Positions 1-7,751 of a DNA stretch of 64,000 nucleotides are shown here, piece by piece (positions within the stretch are counted from its first letter, which is position 1; every line of letters begins with the position of its first letter). Both the position numbers and the translations under genes were made by a program. Location: assembly GCA_963837635.1 (NCBI GenBank), contig CAWINY010000003.1:558001-622000 (forward strand), in the 5' to 3' direction. A model generated the notes under the pieces. That model did not search any database, was not told the origin of the DNA, and saw nothing but the letters and a program-made list of their open reading frames with translations. The DNA comes from CAWINY01 sp963837635 (GTDB lineage Bacteria; Acidobacteriota; Terriglobia; Terriglobales; Acidobacteriaceae).

Positions 1-57
1 GCTCAGGCCATCGCGTACCGGGAGAAACGCTCTTCACCGTCAGAGGAGAGAGCATAA
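1..57 (+). CDS. C-terminal tail of an unidentified gene (cut by window edge)
   Basis: Frame 1 is open from the first base and stops at TAA 55-57, giving 18 residues that begin AQAIAYREKR. The stop lies 25 bases before the ATG of the next reading frame, on the same strand, so the two could have been co-transcribed. The piece is too short to recognise, and the only support is the frame and the spacing. It could equally be non-coding. Confidence 0.3.
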   Translation, partial: AQAIAYREKRSSPSEERA

Positions 58-82
58 AAATCCGGGCGCACTGAAAGCCGGC

Positions 83-706
83 ATGACCCGTATCTACCCG
101 AAGTACGAAGATTTTCTGAGATTGCTGGTCAGCCTGGGTGGTACTGCACCGTATCCCATGCGGAAGAGTTGAAGCTCGGCGATACGAGCCGCCGCGCCCG
201 GATGCATCTGAGAAAGCTGGAACTGCTCGGCTTCCTGCGCAGGGTGGCTGCATATCCGGTGGTTTTCCAGGTCACTAATTCCGCCACTCGCCACCTGGAA
301 CGCGATTCCGGTAGCCGACGCCGCCACCTACTGGTGACCGTTCAGGCCCGTTTCTTGGCCGTGGATTTCTATCTCGCTGCCCACAAATGGCCGACTGAGT
401 TCATCCTGGACCACGAACAAAAGATCGTGACCTTCACCGATAACGGCTGTCCTGAAGCTGTCCTGCCGCAGTGCGGCGGGCGGCCGTATCTGCGCGAACA
501 AATTGTGCGCAACGACTGGCTGCTCGATGCGAAACGGCTTTTAGAACTCGCCAACAAAGCGTATTTTCTATACCTTACGCGGAAATCGGCGGAACAAGCT
601 CAATTGCTCAGAATGATGCTTTTGAACTGCGCCATCGACGGCACAAGTCTTTATCCCACCTACAGAGAGCCGTTCGATCTGATCTTCGAAAGGGCGAAAA
701 ATGAAG
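83..706 (+). pseudogene. Frameshifted winged-helix-like protein gene abutting the left tRNA repeat
   Basis: A frame opens at ATG 83 (MTRIYPKYEDFLRLL) and stops at TGA 170-172. The other frame, open from about position 121, continues smoothly with HAEELKLGDTSRRAR and runs without a stop to 774, through the tRNA-Pro copy. The join reads as one protein broken by a one-base deletion near 155-165. The segment ARMHLRKLELLGFLRRV resembles the recognition part of a winged-helix DNA-binding domain; I do not recognise the family. The frame has no stop of its own before the tRNA (it ends WSGRPDLNWRP, a typical read-through of a tRNA), so the natural 3' end has probably been lost. The gene may be a remnant of an older insertion at the same tRNA. 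The frameshift could also be an assembly error. Confidence 0.45.
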
Positions 707-784
707 AATGGTCGGGACGGCCAGATTTGAACTGGCGACCCCTCGCACCCCAAGCGAGTGCTCTACCAGGCTGAGCCACGTCCC
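707..784. repeat. Left attachment repeat (attL), 78 bp
   Basis: These 78 bases are identical to 10351-10428. The flanking bases differ on both sides (G706 against A10350; T785 against G10429). The repeat covers all of the tRNA-Pro gene except its first base, plus two bases beyond the CCA end. An integrase gene starts 64 bases to the right. This is the standard layout of an element that integrated into a tRNA gene. Confidence 0.85.
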
Positions 785-785
785 T
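709..785 (-). tRNA. tRNA-Pro(GGG), copy made by the left attachment site
   Basis: Read on the minus strand this is a full cloverleaf with anticodon GGG in the loop TTGGGGT and an encoded CCA end (709-711). It equals the copy at 10353-10429 except for base 1, which is A here, giving an A1-G72 mismatch instead of C1-G72. Its upstream side is the island, not the native promoter region, so it is probably not the working copy. I infer that it is the remnant left after integration. Confidence 0.6.
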
Positions 786-847
786 TTAGAATCAGTTGTT
801 TGTGCGGTTTTCCTCCAAATCTGAGTACTCGCTTGGAGAAAGCCGCT

Positions 848-1705
848 ATGGGATTTTCTGAGTTCATCCGTGAACGTCAGTTCCTCTCGAATGTCTCACC
901 GTCAACGCTGGAGTGGTACAAGCACAGCTTCAAATGGCTGCCCACAGAGTCGCCCACGCAAGATGAGTTGAAAGCCGCCGTGTTGCGGATGCGCGAAAAA
1001 GGCCTGAAGGCCACGGGCTGCAATTCGGCAATCCGAGCCATCAACACCTACGTACATTGGGCCAACGCAGGCCCCGATGTGAAATGCAGTCCCGCTTGCA
1101 AGCATCCCAAGATTGCCCAACTGAAAGAGCCTCAGCTCGTATTGCCCACGTTCACTGAGCAACAAATCCGGCTGCTTGTGTCGTGGAAGCCCAAGGGCAA
1201 ATATCAACAGCGCTTGCATCTGCTCATCCTGTTCCTGCTTGATACGGGCTGCCGCATCACAGAGGCCCTCACTTTGCGCGTTGCCGACATTGACTCTGAA
1301 AATCTGCTTGTCACGTTGGATGGGAAGGGTCGCAAGCAGCGAGTTGTCCCCTTCAGTTTCGAGTTGCGAAAAGCGATGTTTCGCTACCGCAAGGAATCGA
1401 ATCGCACGCCGGACCATCTGCTTTTTGCCAACCGCACGCAAACGAGATTGGGACGCAGGAATGTGTTGCGGGACGTGAAGCTGCTATGCCGGAGACTCGG
1501 ATTCACACCTCCGGCTCGCACCCTCCACGCATTCCGGCACACTTTCGCGGTGAACTATCTCCGGCGCGGCGGGTCCGTGTTTCACTTGCAAAAGGTGCTT
1601 GGGCATTCCACGCTGGAGATGACGCGCCGGTATGCAAACCTTGGGACGGCGGACCTTCAGGCCGTGCATGAGCGGGTGAGTCTGCTTTCACGCGGTTGCA
1701 ATTGA
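848..1705 (+). CDS. Tyrosine recombinase / integrase
   Basis: This site-specific recombinase should catalyse integration and excision of the island at tRNA-Pro. The start at ATG 848 has GGAGA eight bases upstream; an earlier in-frame start would lie inside the tRNA copy. The 285-aa protein has an N-terminal SAM-like core-binding domain (about 1-90) and a catalytic domain with all expected residues: R136 in TGCRITEAL, K160, H227 and R230 in HAFRH, H253 in LGH, and the nucleophile Y262 in RRYANL. It resembles compact XerC/XerD-type integrases. It sits directly inside the left attachment repeat and reads inward. The intact catalytic set implies it could still be active. Confidence 0.93.
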   Translation: MGFSEFIRERQFLSNVSPSTLEWYKHSFKWLPTESPTQDELKAAVLRMREKGLKATGCNSAIRAINTYVHWANAGPDVKCSPACKHPKIAQLKEPQLVLPTFTEQQIRLLVSWKPKGKYQQRLHLLILFLLDTGCRITEALTLRVADIDSENLLVTLDGKGRKQRVVPFSFELRKAMFRYRKESNRTPDHLLFANRTQTRLGRRNVLRDVKLLCRRLGFTPPARTLHAFRHTFAVNYLRRGGSVFHLQKVLGHSTLEMTRRYANLGTADLQAVHERVSLLSRGCN

Positions 1706-1796
1706 GTCAAGTGAAGAAACTCTTCAGTTGTTCGCCTTCTTTTCACGCGCGATAGTCACAGCAGCACAGAACATCGTGCTTGGAGCCGACGAACGG

Positions 1797-1824
1797 GGCC
1801 GCTGTCCTTCACAGGATGGCGGCC
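1797..1824 (+). terminator. Possible terminator after the integrase
   Basis: An imperfect hairpin has arms GGCCGCTGTCCT and AGGATGGCGGCC around a TCAC loop, followed by only three T residues. It lies about 90 bases after the integrase stop. The short T tract makes termination plausible but not certain. Confidence 0.4.
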
Positions 1825-2340
1825 TTTCACAATAGGTGCACCCCTGCCTGATTTGCTAGCGATGCGCCTACGGGCTTCTAAACGCAAGCACGGGCCACTC
1901 TGGATGAAGAAATTCTCGGATGCCATCAGGACAATTTCGGGAACTCAACAACATTTCCCGCGCGCCGGGCTCGCCGGATGCGCCGGGCTCTTCGCTGCGC
2001 GGCTTTGTATGCCGCTAGCAAATCATCAGCACAAAGAGCCATCAGCACGCCGTGGCATCAGGAGCAGGGAGCTAGACCGCACTTAAGCAGTTTTTGGGCG
2101 GTTTGCAGCTCTCTTGGCACGTTGATTCTTCGGACTTTCATCTTTCCGGCACCTCACTATATGGCGTCTCACAATGAGATTTATGCGACTTTGTCAAAAT
2201 AAAAGATCCCGTGCGGGCTATCCAGGGATGGCGTTCAAGATTTGACCCGCCCCTCCCCGTACTCTTCTTTGTTCGTGGATTTGAAGCTGCCACCCAAGGT
2301 AAACGCCCCTCGAAGAATCACTGCCCATTAGAATTAGCGT
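1825..2340. other. Stretch without a convincing gene
   Basis: No frame here has a ribosome-binding site and a plausible protein. The open frames are short and rich in Arg, Ala and Cys, as expected by chance. There is a GC-rich patch near 1955-2015 with repeated CGCCGGGCTC-like words. It may be left over from earlier rearrangement of the island; I see nothing more specific. Confidence 0.5.
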
Positions 2341-3402
2341 ATGCACGAAGATGCGGCGGGGACCGCGAGGAAAAACGGGAACAAGAAAGCACACGATCCT
2401 CGGAAACATCACTACGTTCCTGTTTTCTATCAGCGCAACTTTACAAATGAAAACGGGCTGCTCTGGGTCTATGACCGGCAGCGCGAAACGTACAAAGAAC
2501 TTCATCCGCGTGTTATCTGCTTCGAGCGCGACCTTTATGCGGTTAAACCGGAAAATAAGCCGCGCGATATGCAGGTAGAACAAAATATCCTAAGTGTCGT
2601 GGACGGTCTCGGCTTTCAGGGCGTCCGAGATTTTCAAACTGGCAGGCCCAACAGAGAGGCTGAGCGGGCGATTGCTTTCTTTATGGCCTTTCAGTGCACC
2701 AGGGTGCCTACCTTCAGCCGGGACATCCGGGTTACTTATGCAAAGACCATCGAGGAGTTGACCCGGATTGCATTCGCAGACGTGAAGCGAGCGAAGGCAC
2801 TCATGGAGAGATATGCGCAGGACACTGGCGAAGACCTTGAGGTCACACCGGAATCGATGGTCGAGTCCGTTCAAGGCAAGCAATTCGACATCGTGGCGAC
2901 AGAAACCGCGTTTCTCACACAGATGATGAAACAAGCGACCAGCTTGACGGAAGTTTTACTGCGTCTCGACTGGGAAGTGTTAGTTGCAGCGGAAGATACA
3001 GGCTTCATTATTTGCGACTGTCCGGTTGTGGTGGTGCCGCCGAAGGGTAGCAATCAAGTGGGATTTCTCGTTCCCGGTTCGGCCAAGTACTTCCCGCTAT
3101 CACGGGATCTCTGCCTGAGACTCGGAGAACTAGGCAGAGAACGCAGTCATCTGGAAATTAGTAAGGAAGATGTGCGCATCGTCAATCTGAACATCGCCGC
3201 GAATTCCGAGCGCTTCATAATGGGTCCCTCCCGCGTGCAACTAGAGAACGTTGTCTCGCGCGGCGGATGCACCAAAATGGAAACAACTCCGCGCGTCACC
3301 ATCGAAACAGCGCAGTCCGATGAAAACGAGGCTCTACTGAAGCTGTCCGCACAGCCAAGGCGATATTTCTACCCGAAGAATGGTGCGCGCTACGCGCCTT
3401 AG
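2341..3402 (+). CDS. DUF4238 family protein
   Basis: The 353-aa protein opens with the family signature RKHHYVPVFYQRNF (residues 21-34), the conserved HHYVP-FY-RNF block of DUF4238. A second conserved part around the middle (DCPVVVVPP) and PLSRDLCL near residue 255 also fit the family, and the length is typical. The biochemical role of DUF4238 is not established as far as I know; members are common as accessory genes in mobile and defence-rich regions. There is no signal peptide or membrane segment, so it should be cytoplasmic. No strong Shine-Dalgarno precedes ATG 2341. It is island cargo, read in the same direction as the integrase. Confidence 0.82.
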   Translation: MHEDAAGTARKNGNKKAHDPRKHHYVPVFYQRNFTNENGLLWVYDRQRETYKELHPRVICFERDLYAVKPENKPRDMQVEQNILSVVDGLGFQGVRDFQTGRPNREAERAIAFFMAFQCTRVPTFSRDIRVTYAKTIEELTRIAFADVKRAKALMERYAQDTGEDLEVTPESMVESVQGKQFDIVATETAFLTQMMKQATSLTEVLLRLDWEVLVAAEDTGFIICDCPVVVVPPKGSNQVGFLVPGSAKYFPLSRDLCLRLGELGRERSHLEISKEDVRIVNLNIAANSERFIMGPSRVQLENVVSRGGCTKMETTPRVTIETAQSDENEALLKLSAQPRRYFYPKNGARYAP

Positions 3403-3437
3403 CTATTCTCATTTCACGCCTGAGCGTGCGCGGGCAG

Positions 3438-3471
3438 GTACTACTACTCACAGAATTGAGAGTAGTAGTAC
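3438..3471. repeat. Perfect inverted repeat, 12-bp arms
   Basis: Arms GTACTACTACTC (3438-3449) and GAGTAGTAGTAC (3460-3471) flank a 10-base loop, 36 bases after the DUF4238 stop. There is no T tract, so a classical terminator is unlikely. It could be a protein-binding site or part of the element's replication or regulation region. Confidence 0.6.
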
Positions 3472-3546
3472 TGATGAAACACACTCTAGAGGAAACCTCT
3501 GTGTCCATTGTTTTCAGTAGGTTGCGAGCCGCGCAAGCGGCGTTTT

Positions 3547-3590
3547 CATCGGTACACACACACCTGATTATGAGCGTGTGCGTACCGATG
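3547..3590. repeat. Inverted repeat upstream of the zinc-ribbon gene
   Basis: The arms CATCGGTACACACAC and GTGTGCGTACCGATG pair over 15 positions with one mismatch around a loop of about 14 bases. It lies 70 bases before the ATG at 3660 and 75 bases after another palindrome. Both lie in the only sizeable gap of the island core, which makes an origin or operator role worth considering. Confidence 0.55.
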
Positions 3591-3659
3591 ATTTGACGAT
3601 TTCTGCCTATTTCCAAACTGCCGTACAATAGGTCGCCAAGAACGGCGGCACATAACTCT

Positions 3660-3914
3660 ATGGCACCTCTCAAAACATTTTCACCGGAACATCTTACCGA
3701 AGAGGCACGAGAAAGCGGCTTCTTCCAGTGCCCCCGATGCGGGTTGATCTGGTTTGGCCGGGCTGATGTTGCACAATGCCCGCAAGGCCCTCACGGACAG
3801 CCCGTTCACGTGGCTGTTTTGTGCCGTACATGCGATGACGTTATCCCCATAGAGCGGTTCGGGGATCACCTCGCGAGCGAGTTTCATGTCCAAGCCGTGA
3901 AACAGCATAGTTGA
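3660..3914 (+). CDS. Small zinc-ribbon protein, unknown function
   Basis: This 84-aa protein has two CxxC pairs, CPRC at residues 24-27 and CRTC near 58, with further Cys and His between and after them, which suggests one zinc-binding module. The C-terminal part is compatible with a short helix (FGDHLASEFH). It ends six bases before the convergent stop of the neighbouring small gene. No family is recognised. Such small zinc proteins in islands often bind DNA or another protein, but nothing here shows which. Confidence 0.6.
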   Translation: MAPLKTFSPEHLTEEARESGFFQCPRCGLIWFGRADVAQCPQGPHGQPVHVAVLCRTCDDVIPIERFGDHLASEFHVQAVKQHS

Positions 3915-3920
3915 AAGAGG

Positions 3921-4115
3921 CTATTCATACTTACAAGAAACGGGCTTCCCTTCATCCTCTGGGAGACCCTGAAGAAGTTCGGCGCTCCAAGTGCAGGAGC
4001 CGCTCCAGCGGTGAACTTCCTCCCCGCAGATGCAAATAATTGCGCCGGGGTCACGGTCAGTGAACTGATGGTCGGTGAGTTGCCAAACACGGCCACACTT
4101 GCATTTCTTGTTCAT
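3921..4115 (-). CDS. Small CxCG zinc protein, unknown function
   Basis: The 64-aa protein starts MNKKCKCGRVW and has a second pair CICG near residue 29, followed by another Cys in a SGSCTW segment. The paired CxCG motifs suggest a single zinc ribbon. It starts 18 bases after the PrimPol stop on the same strand, so it is the last gene of the leftward replication operon. I do not recognise the family. Its tight spacing to the replication gene suggests a helper or regulatory role. Confidence 0.6.
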   Translation of the reverse strand: MNKKCKCGRVWQLTDHQFTDRDPGAIICICGEEVHRWSGSCTWSAELLQGLPEDEGKPVSCKYE

Positions 4116-4133
4116 AGCGTCTCAGTGTAACGC

Positions 4134-5885
4134 CTAGTTAACCGTTTCTTGCTCCGGGAATGCCCGGTAGTACTTCCCATTGGACCGCGTGACCTTGCCC
4201 TGTGTCGTGGCGCGATTCTTCCACTCGAAAAACAGATTGCGATTGCCAAAGCCCGGCTGATACTTGATTTCCTCGCCCGGCTGCACAGTATTGAAGATGC
4301 GTTGCTCCATCCGGTCAATCGCTCGAAGTTCCGGCACCGCCTGTGGCTCCGTGGTCAGACACAGCCCGCTTGCTTGCCATTCGAAGTACAGCGTTTCAGC
4401 ACGCCCGTTTCTTGGCAGCACCGTGCAACGGCGCACGCTGTTCGCGTCATTCTCATCGTGCAATTGCATCAACACCACGGTCTCAACCTTGCGAGCCAAG
4501 GCCGCGCTCCCGAACAGCGCATCCCGCCCGTAATATTTGTTGTCCTTGCCACGCTGTTTTGGACTGCCCACTGTGCCAAGCACGGCCACATCTCGCCGGG
4601 TAGCAATTCGCTGCAAGCCGTCGATGACCGGCCCGACAACTTCCATTTTGTTCGGGTCCGTGATCCAGAGGTCCAGACCTTCGATGAACCAACATTCAAC
4701 GCCCGGCTCACGTTCAACGACGGCCTCCAGGATTTCGGCGGGTGGGCGGGACTGCTGCGCTGTGGTCAACCGAATCACGCGCTCAATCGCCTCAGCAGAA
4801 AGCCCCAATGATTTTACAGTCCGCTGCATCGCTTTCTTGGAGCGGTCATGCAAGAGCACGCGGTAGTCACGCGGCTTCGATGTGTGGCCGAACACATCTC
4901 CGCCCTTGCGGATTCTCTCCAGTAACGGCATTGCCCACGACGTTTTGCCAGCACCGGATGACCCGCCGATTAGTGACACCTCACCCTTCGGGAACCATCC
5001 TTCGTGCATCGGCTCCGGCAGCGCATCCACAAGGTATTCAGTTACACCGTCATCTTCGATTGGCTCGTCCTCTGGGTCCGCGAAGATGACCGGCGCGTCT
5101 TTGGCTACCGCAGTGACCGCGCGTGTGATAGTGCTTTCGCGGTAGTCATCACGCTCCCACTTCTCCCGATACAAGCCGGATTCGCGGAACTCCGCGTCAA
5201 TCTTGAACGCATTGCAGCCGTGCTTTTTCGCGAGCAGAATGCAGAGAGCGAAGTCCGCCGTGCTGTGGTCCCCGTTGTAATCGCTCATGTCCCCGGCCAT
5301 CAGCTTGCGGAATCGCTCTTCCTCACTGAGCGGGATTGAAACGGTGAGGCCGTCAGTTTTGCGCTGATTCGCCAGCTTAGACACGCGGTCATAGAGCGTG
5401 AGCACTTGCTCCTGCCGGTCCATCAACGTGGCGGGCGTCTTGCTCAAATGGCGTCCGGTGAACGTGAAGTAGTAGCCGTCAGACTTGACCTCTACGGCCT
5501 TGCATCCGGGGTGGGGCTTCTTGAGTCCGGGTCCCGGCAGTGTGCCGAGTCCAAGCACGTGGCAGCCGGTGCCCGATGGCGAGTATTCACCGTAACTGTC
5601 CAGGCCAATGACAATCTCACGTGATTCGGGCGTAAACTTCCCCGTGACAGCATCGCAGCAGCCGTCAATGTCCACGCCCCACACTCCGTCACCGAGCACA
5701 AGGCCCACGCCGGAGAATTGCGAAGCAAGCGCCGCGCATTCCGCGTAGGCGTGCCACGTGGCGGGATTGTTCGCCATTGCCTTGCGTCCGCTTGGCTGAT
5801 ACGGGACCTTGGTCTGTTTGCCGTGGACGGTCTCCATGCGCCACAGCACCCAACGCCGTTGCTGTTTCAGGTCTTGGATTGTCAT
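4134..5885 (-). CDS. PrimPol-RecA-like ATPase replication protein
   Basis: This 583-aa protein combines an N-terminal archaeo-eukaryotic primase (PrimPol) domain with a C-terminal RecA-like ATPase, the usual make-up of replication proteins of plasmids, satellites and some phages. The PrimPol part (about 1-170) shows the acidic metal-binding pair D72 and D74 in WGVDIDGC and the block EYSPSGTGCH (100-109). The linker (175-295) is mostly helical. The ATPase has a Walker A GGSSGAGKT at 307-315 and a hydrophobic strand ending FIEGLD that may serve as Walker B. Its ATG overlaps the preceding gene's stop by one base (TAATG), so translation is probably coupled. It would let the element prime and replicate itself after excision. 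Confidence 0.85.
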   Translation of the reverse strand: MTIQDLKQQRRWVLWRMETVHGKQTKVPYQPSGRKAMANNPATWHAYAECAALASQFSGVGLVLGDGVWGVDIDGCCDAVTGKFTPESREIVIGLDSYGEYSPSGTGCHVLGLGTLPGPGLKKPHPGCKAVEVKSDGYYFTFTGRHLSKTPATLMDRQEQVLTLYDRVSKLANQRKTDGLTVSIPLSEEERFRKLMAGDMSDYNGDHSTADFALCILLAKKHGCNAFKIDAEFRESGLYREKWERDDYRESTITRAVTAVAKDAPVIFADPEDEPIEDDGVTEYLVDALPEPMHEGWFPKGEVSLIGGSSGAGKTSWAMPLLERIRKGGDVFGHTSKPRDYRVLLHDRSKKAMQRTVKSLGLSAEAIERVIRLTTAQQSRPPAEILEAVVEREPGVECWFIEGLDLWITDPNKMEVVGPVIDGLQRIATRRDVAVLGTVGSPKQRGKDNKYYGRDALFGSAALARKVETVVLMQLHDENDANSVRRCTVLPRNGRAETLYFEWQASGLCLTTEPQAVPELRAIDRMEQRIFNTVQPGEEIKYQPGFGNRNLFFEWKNRATTQGKVTRSNGKYYRAFPEQETVN

Positions 5886-6091
5886 TAGCGCCCCCGGCTC
5901 ACGTCGCGTCTGCCATCGGGCACGCTGTCCACGATTTCCTTGACCAACTCACGCGCGCAATCCAGGCACAGCACTACGGGCTCCGGTGTGTTGAGCACGA
6001 GGGACACATTGGCGGGTTTTAGGCAGCGGAAGGTTTCCTTATCCGTGACCTGCTTGACTACCCGGCACTTCGTCGTTGGCTTGATAAACAT
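5885..6091 (-). CDS. Small protein coupled to the replication gene
   Basis: The 68-aa protein has cysteines at 9 and 23 (KCRVV, FRCLK) and a CLDC pair near residue 42, consistent with a small zinc-binding fold. GGGAG lies upstream of ATG 6091 at a usable distance. Its TAA stop shares a base with the replication gene's ATG, which supports it being real and co-translated. No family recognised. Confidence 0.6.
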   Translation of the reverse strand: MFIKPTTKCRVVKQVTDKETFRCLKPANVSLVLNTPEPVVLCLDCARELVKEIVDSVPDGRRDVSRGR

Positions 6092-6219
6092 TTTCTACAG
6101 CTCCCTTTCTGCCCGCCCTAAGGCGCGGGCCCTCTAAGAAATGCGGTTTTAGCGGTAACAGATTGAGTGCAAAGAGCGTTCACGAAGAAACAACAACTTA
6201 GCGATTTCCAAAGAGTGGA
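6092..6219. other. Gap inside the leftward operon with a GC hairpin
   Basis: The only structure seen is a short hairpin near 6110-6132 formed by GCCCGCC and GGCGCGGGC around CTAA. It lies between the 167-aa gene and the small gene and could attenuate transcription. No gene is visible. Confidence 0.35.
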
Positions 6220-6723
6220 TTATGCGAAGCGCCCTTCCGTGTGAATGTCGGGCTTGCGATTTGCAGCATGATTGATGACGTGCGGACGTACGGGACGCCA
6301 TCCGTCCTCAATTGCTGTGCCGTCTGCCCATTGGAGCCGTCTCGCGTAATTCTTGGGCCGCTTGTCCGGCACAGGCTCAATGCGAGTGCCGAAAATTGCG
6401 TCCGCTTTCGACTGCCGAAATTCAGCACGTCCGTTGAACTCGGGATGCAGGATGGTGATTGCCCGCGCATAGAAAGGCGCGGCGTGATCGTTCATAAGGA
6501 ATGTAGCGCCCGGCCCGTTCTCCAATTCGAGTTTCCATCGGCAGTATTCCCAAAGGCTGTGATAGGAGAAAGCCTCAAAGCCGTGGTCAATCCGTAGCTG
6601 AATCTCTTGCACAAGGAAATCCAAGACCTCCGGGTGCGCTTTGTGAAATTCGTGGAAGGCTCGCAGCTCAGGGTGCTTCTTGGAGCGTGCTATCAATTCA
6701 TCAATCGCGTCAATTGTGGACAT
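6220..6723 (-). CDS. Conserved phage/island-type protein, unknown function
   Basis: This 167-aa soluble protein starts at ATG 6723, which has AAGG about eight bases upstream; a GTG at 6732 lies directly on that Shine-Dalgarno and is less likely. The segment FSYHSLWEYCRWKLEL followed by NDHAAPFYARAI (about residues 50-85) matches a pattern I associate with uncharacterised phage and island proteins beside replication genes. It is the first gene of the leftward operon and diverges from the gene at 6796. Its position suggests a replication or control role; no catalytic motif is seen. Confidence 0.65.
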   Translation of the reverse strand: MSTIDAIDELIARSKKHPELRAFHEFHKAHPEVLDFLVQEIQLRIDHGFEAFSYHSLWEYCRWKLELENGPGATFLMNDHAAPFYARAITILHPEFNGRAEFRQSKADAIFGTRIEPVPDKRPKNYARRLQWADGTAIEDGWRPVRPHVINHAANRKPDIHTEGRFA

Positions 6724-6795
6724 AATCGGCACCCTTTCTGTTTTGACCTCACAAAAGCAGCCAAGCGGGCCGCGACTCTGCTAACGTAGCAAGTA

Positions 6796-7683
6796 ATGGG
6801 ACAGCGTGTCGAAAACGATCTGCTTACGTACTCTCACGGAGGATTTCCGTCCCTTGCGCTCGTGGCAAAGCGGTATCAGGAAACGGATGGTTGGCTGCGG
6901 AGCGTGGGGCCGGGAGTCGCACGGACGTACATGCCGTTCTCCGAAGTGGCTCTGCCTACTGCACTGGCTCGAATCTCTTCCGGGGACATCACACCGCTGG
7001 AGTTTGCCTCAGAATTTGGCGGGCTCGGCTATTCGCGGTTGGTTCACGCTACATCTCTCCCGCGTTTCTCCGGCTGTTTGCCGAAGTCCGACAAATGGAA
7101 AGCCGCACACTCCGCGTATCGGAATTACCGTGATGCTGTCATGGCAGCCGAGCGTGACTTGCCGGAAGGTGATCCCGTGGAGTGGCTCATCGCTCACTCT
7201 ATGACAGTAGCCCTCTGCCTGGAGTTCATCGGCTTAATGGCTGAGGGAGATGAGCACGAAATCCGCGAAGCCGTAGAAAGCGTTACACGGGGGCCGTATG
7301 CGATGCGAGACCGGATTGTTTTTTTACCAGTGAGAGAATGGCGTGAGGCACTGCGCAAAGGGACTGCGCCATCAGTGATTATCCGGCGGCCTCTGTGCGA
7401 TCTGATTACGGAGAACATTGCAGGAGTCCGGCGTTGGCTCATGACGGACCCATTTGGTTCACGCGCTGAGTCGTTCTTTCTGTGCCAAGCGACGATTGAA
7501 GCGGTCTATTGGCAGCTCGCGGACAAGATGGAAGCCAAAATGATTCAGCGTTGTGCGGAATGCAAGAGGTTCTTTGTCGCACGAGACAAGCGGCAGCAGT
7601 ATTGCCCATCACTTCCGGGGTCAACTCGGAGCCGCTGCTCGTCTCGGTTGAACATCAAGAATTTCCGAGACCGGCAGGGATAG
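6796..7683 (+). CDS. Unknown protein with C-terminal four-cysteine cluster, upstream of the STAND effector
   Basis: The 295-aa protein has a helical body and ends in a basic zinc-finger-like segment with C253, C256, C270 and C281 (RCAECKRFF, then QQYC and SRCSS). That spacing resembles the C-terminal finger of CGNR/ABATE-type proteins, many of which are regulators, but the CGNR motif itself is absent. No signal peptide or membrane segment. It lies 68 bases upstream of the Mrr-nSTAND3 gene on the same strand, so the two probably form an operon. It could be a regulator, a nucleic-acid sensor or an immunity partner of the effector. The function is not recognised. Confidence 0.7.
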   Translation: MGQRVENDLLTYSHGGFPSLALVAKRYQETDGWLRSVGPGVARTYMPFSEVALPTALARISSGDITPLEFASEFGGLGYSRLVHATSLPRFSGCLPKSDKWKAAHSAYRNYRDAVMAAERDLPEGDPVEWLIAHSMTVALCLEFIGLMAEGDEHEIREAVESVTRGPYAMRDRIVFLPVREWREALRKGTAPSVIIRRPLCDLITENIAGVRRWLMTDPFGSRAESFFLCQATIEAVYWQLADKMEAKMIQRCAECKRFFVARDKRQQYCPSLPGSTRSRCSSRLNIKNFRDRQG

Positions 7684-7751
7684 AAGATGTGCTACCAGAA
7701 CTATGGGACGCTGTGGTATTGAATGAGGAGCACTGCTTTCTATTCAGCGAT

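Noticed and set aside
1853..2450. Short open frames between the integrase and the DUF4238 gene
   Set aside because: Overlapping frames with no Shine-Dalgarno and atypical residue content; the last overlaps the start of the DUF4238 gene in another frame.
7509..7751. N-terminal extension of the Mrr-nSTAND3 gene from ATG 7509
   Set aside because: It overlaps the upstream gene by 175 bases in another frame, and the residues look like an out-of-frame reading; the nuclease fold starts cleanly at ATG 7752.
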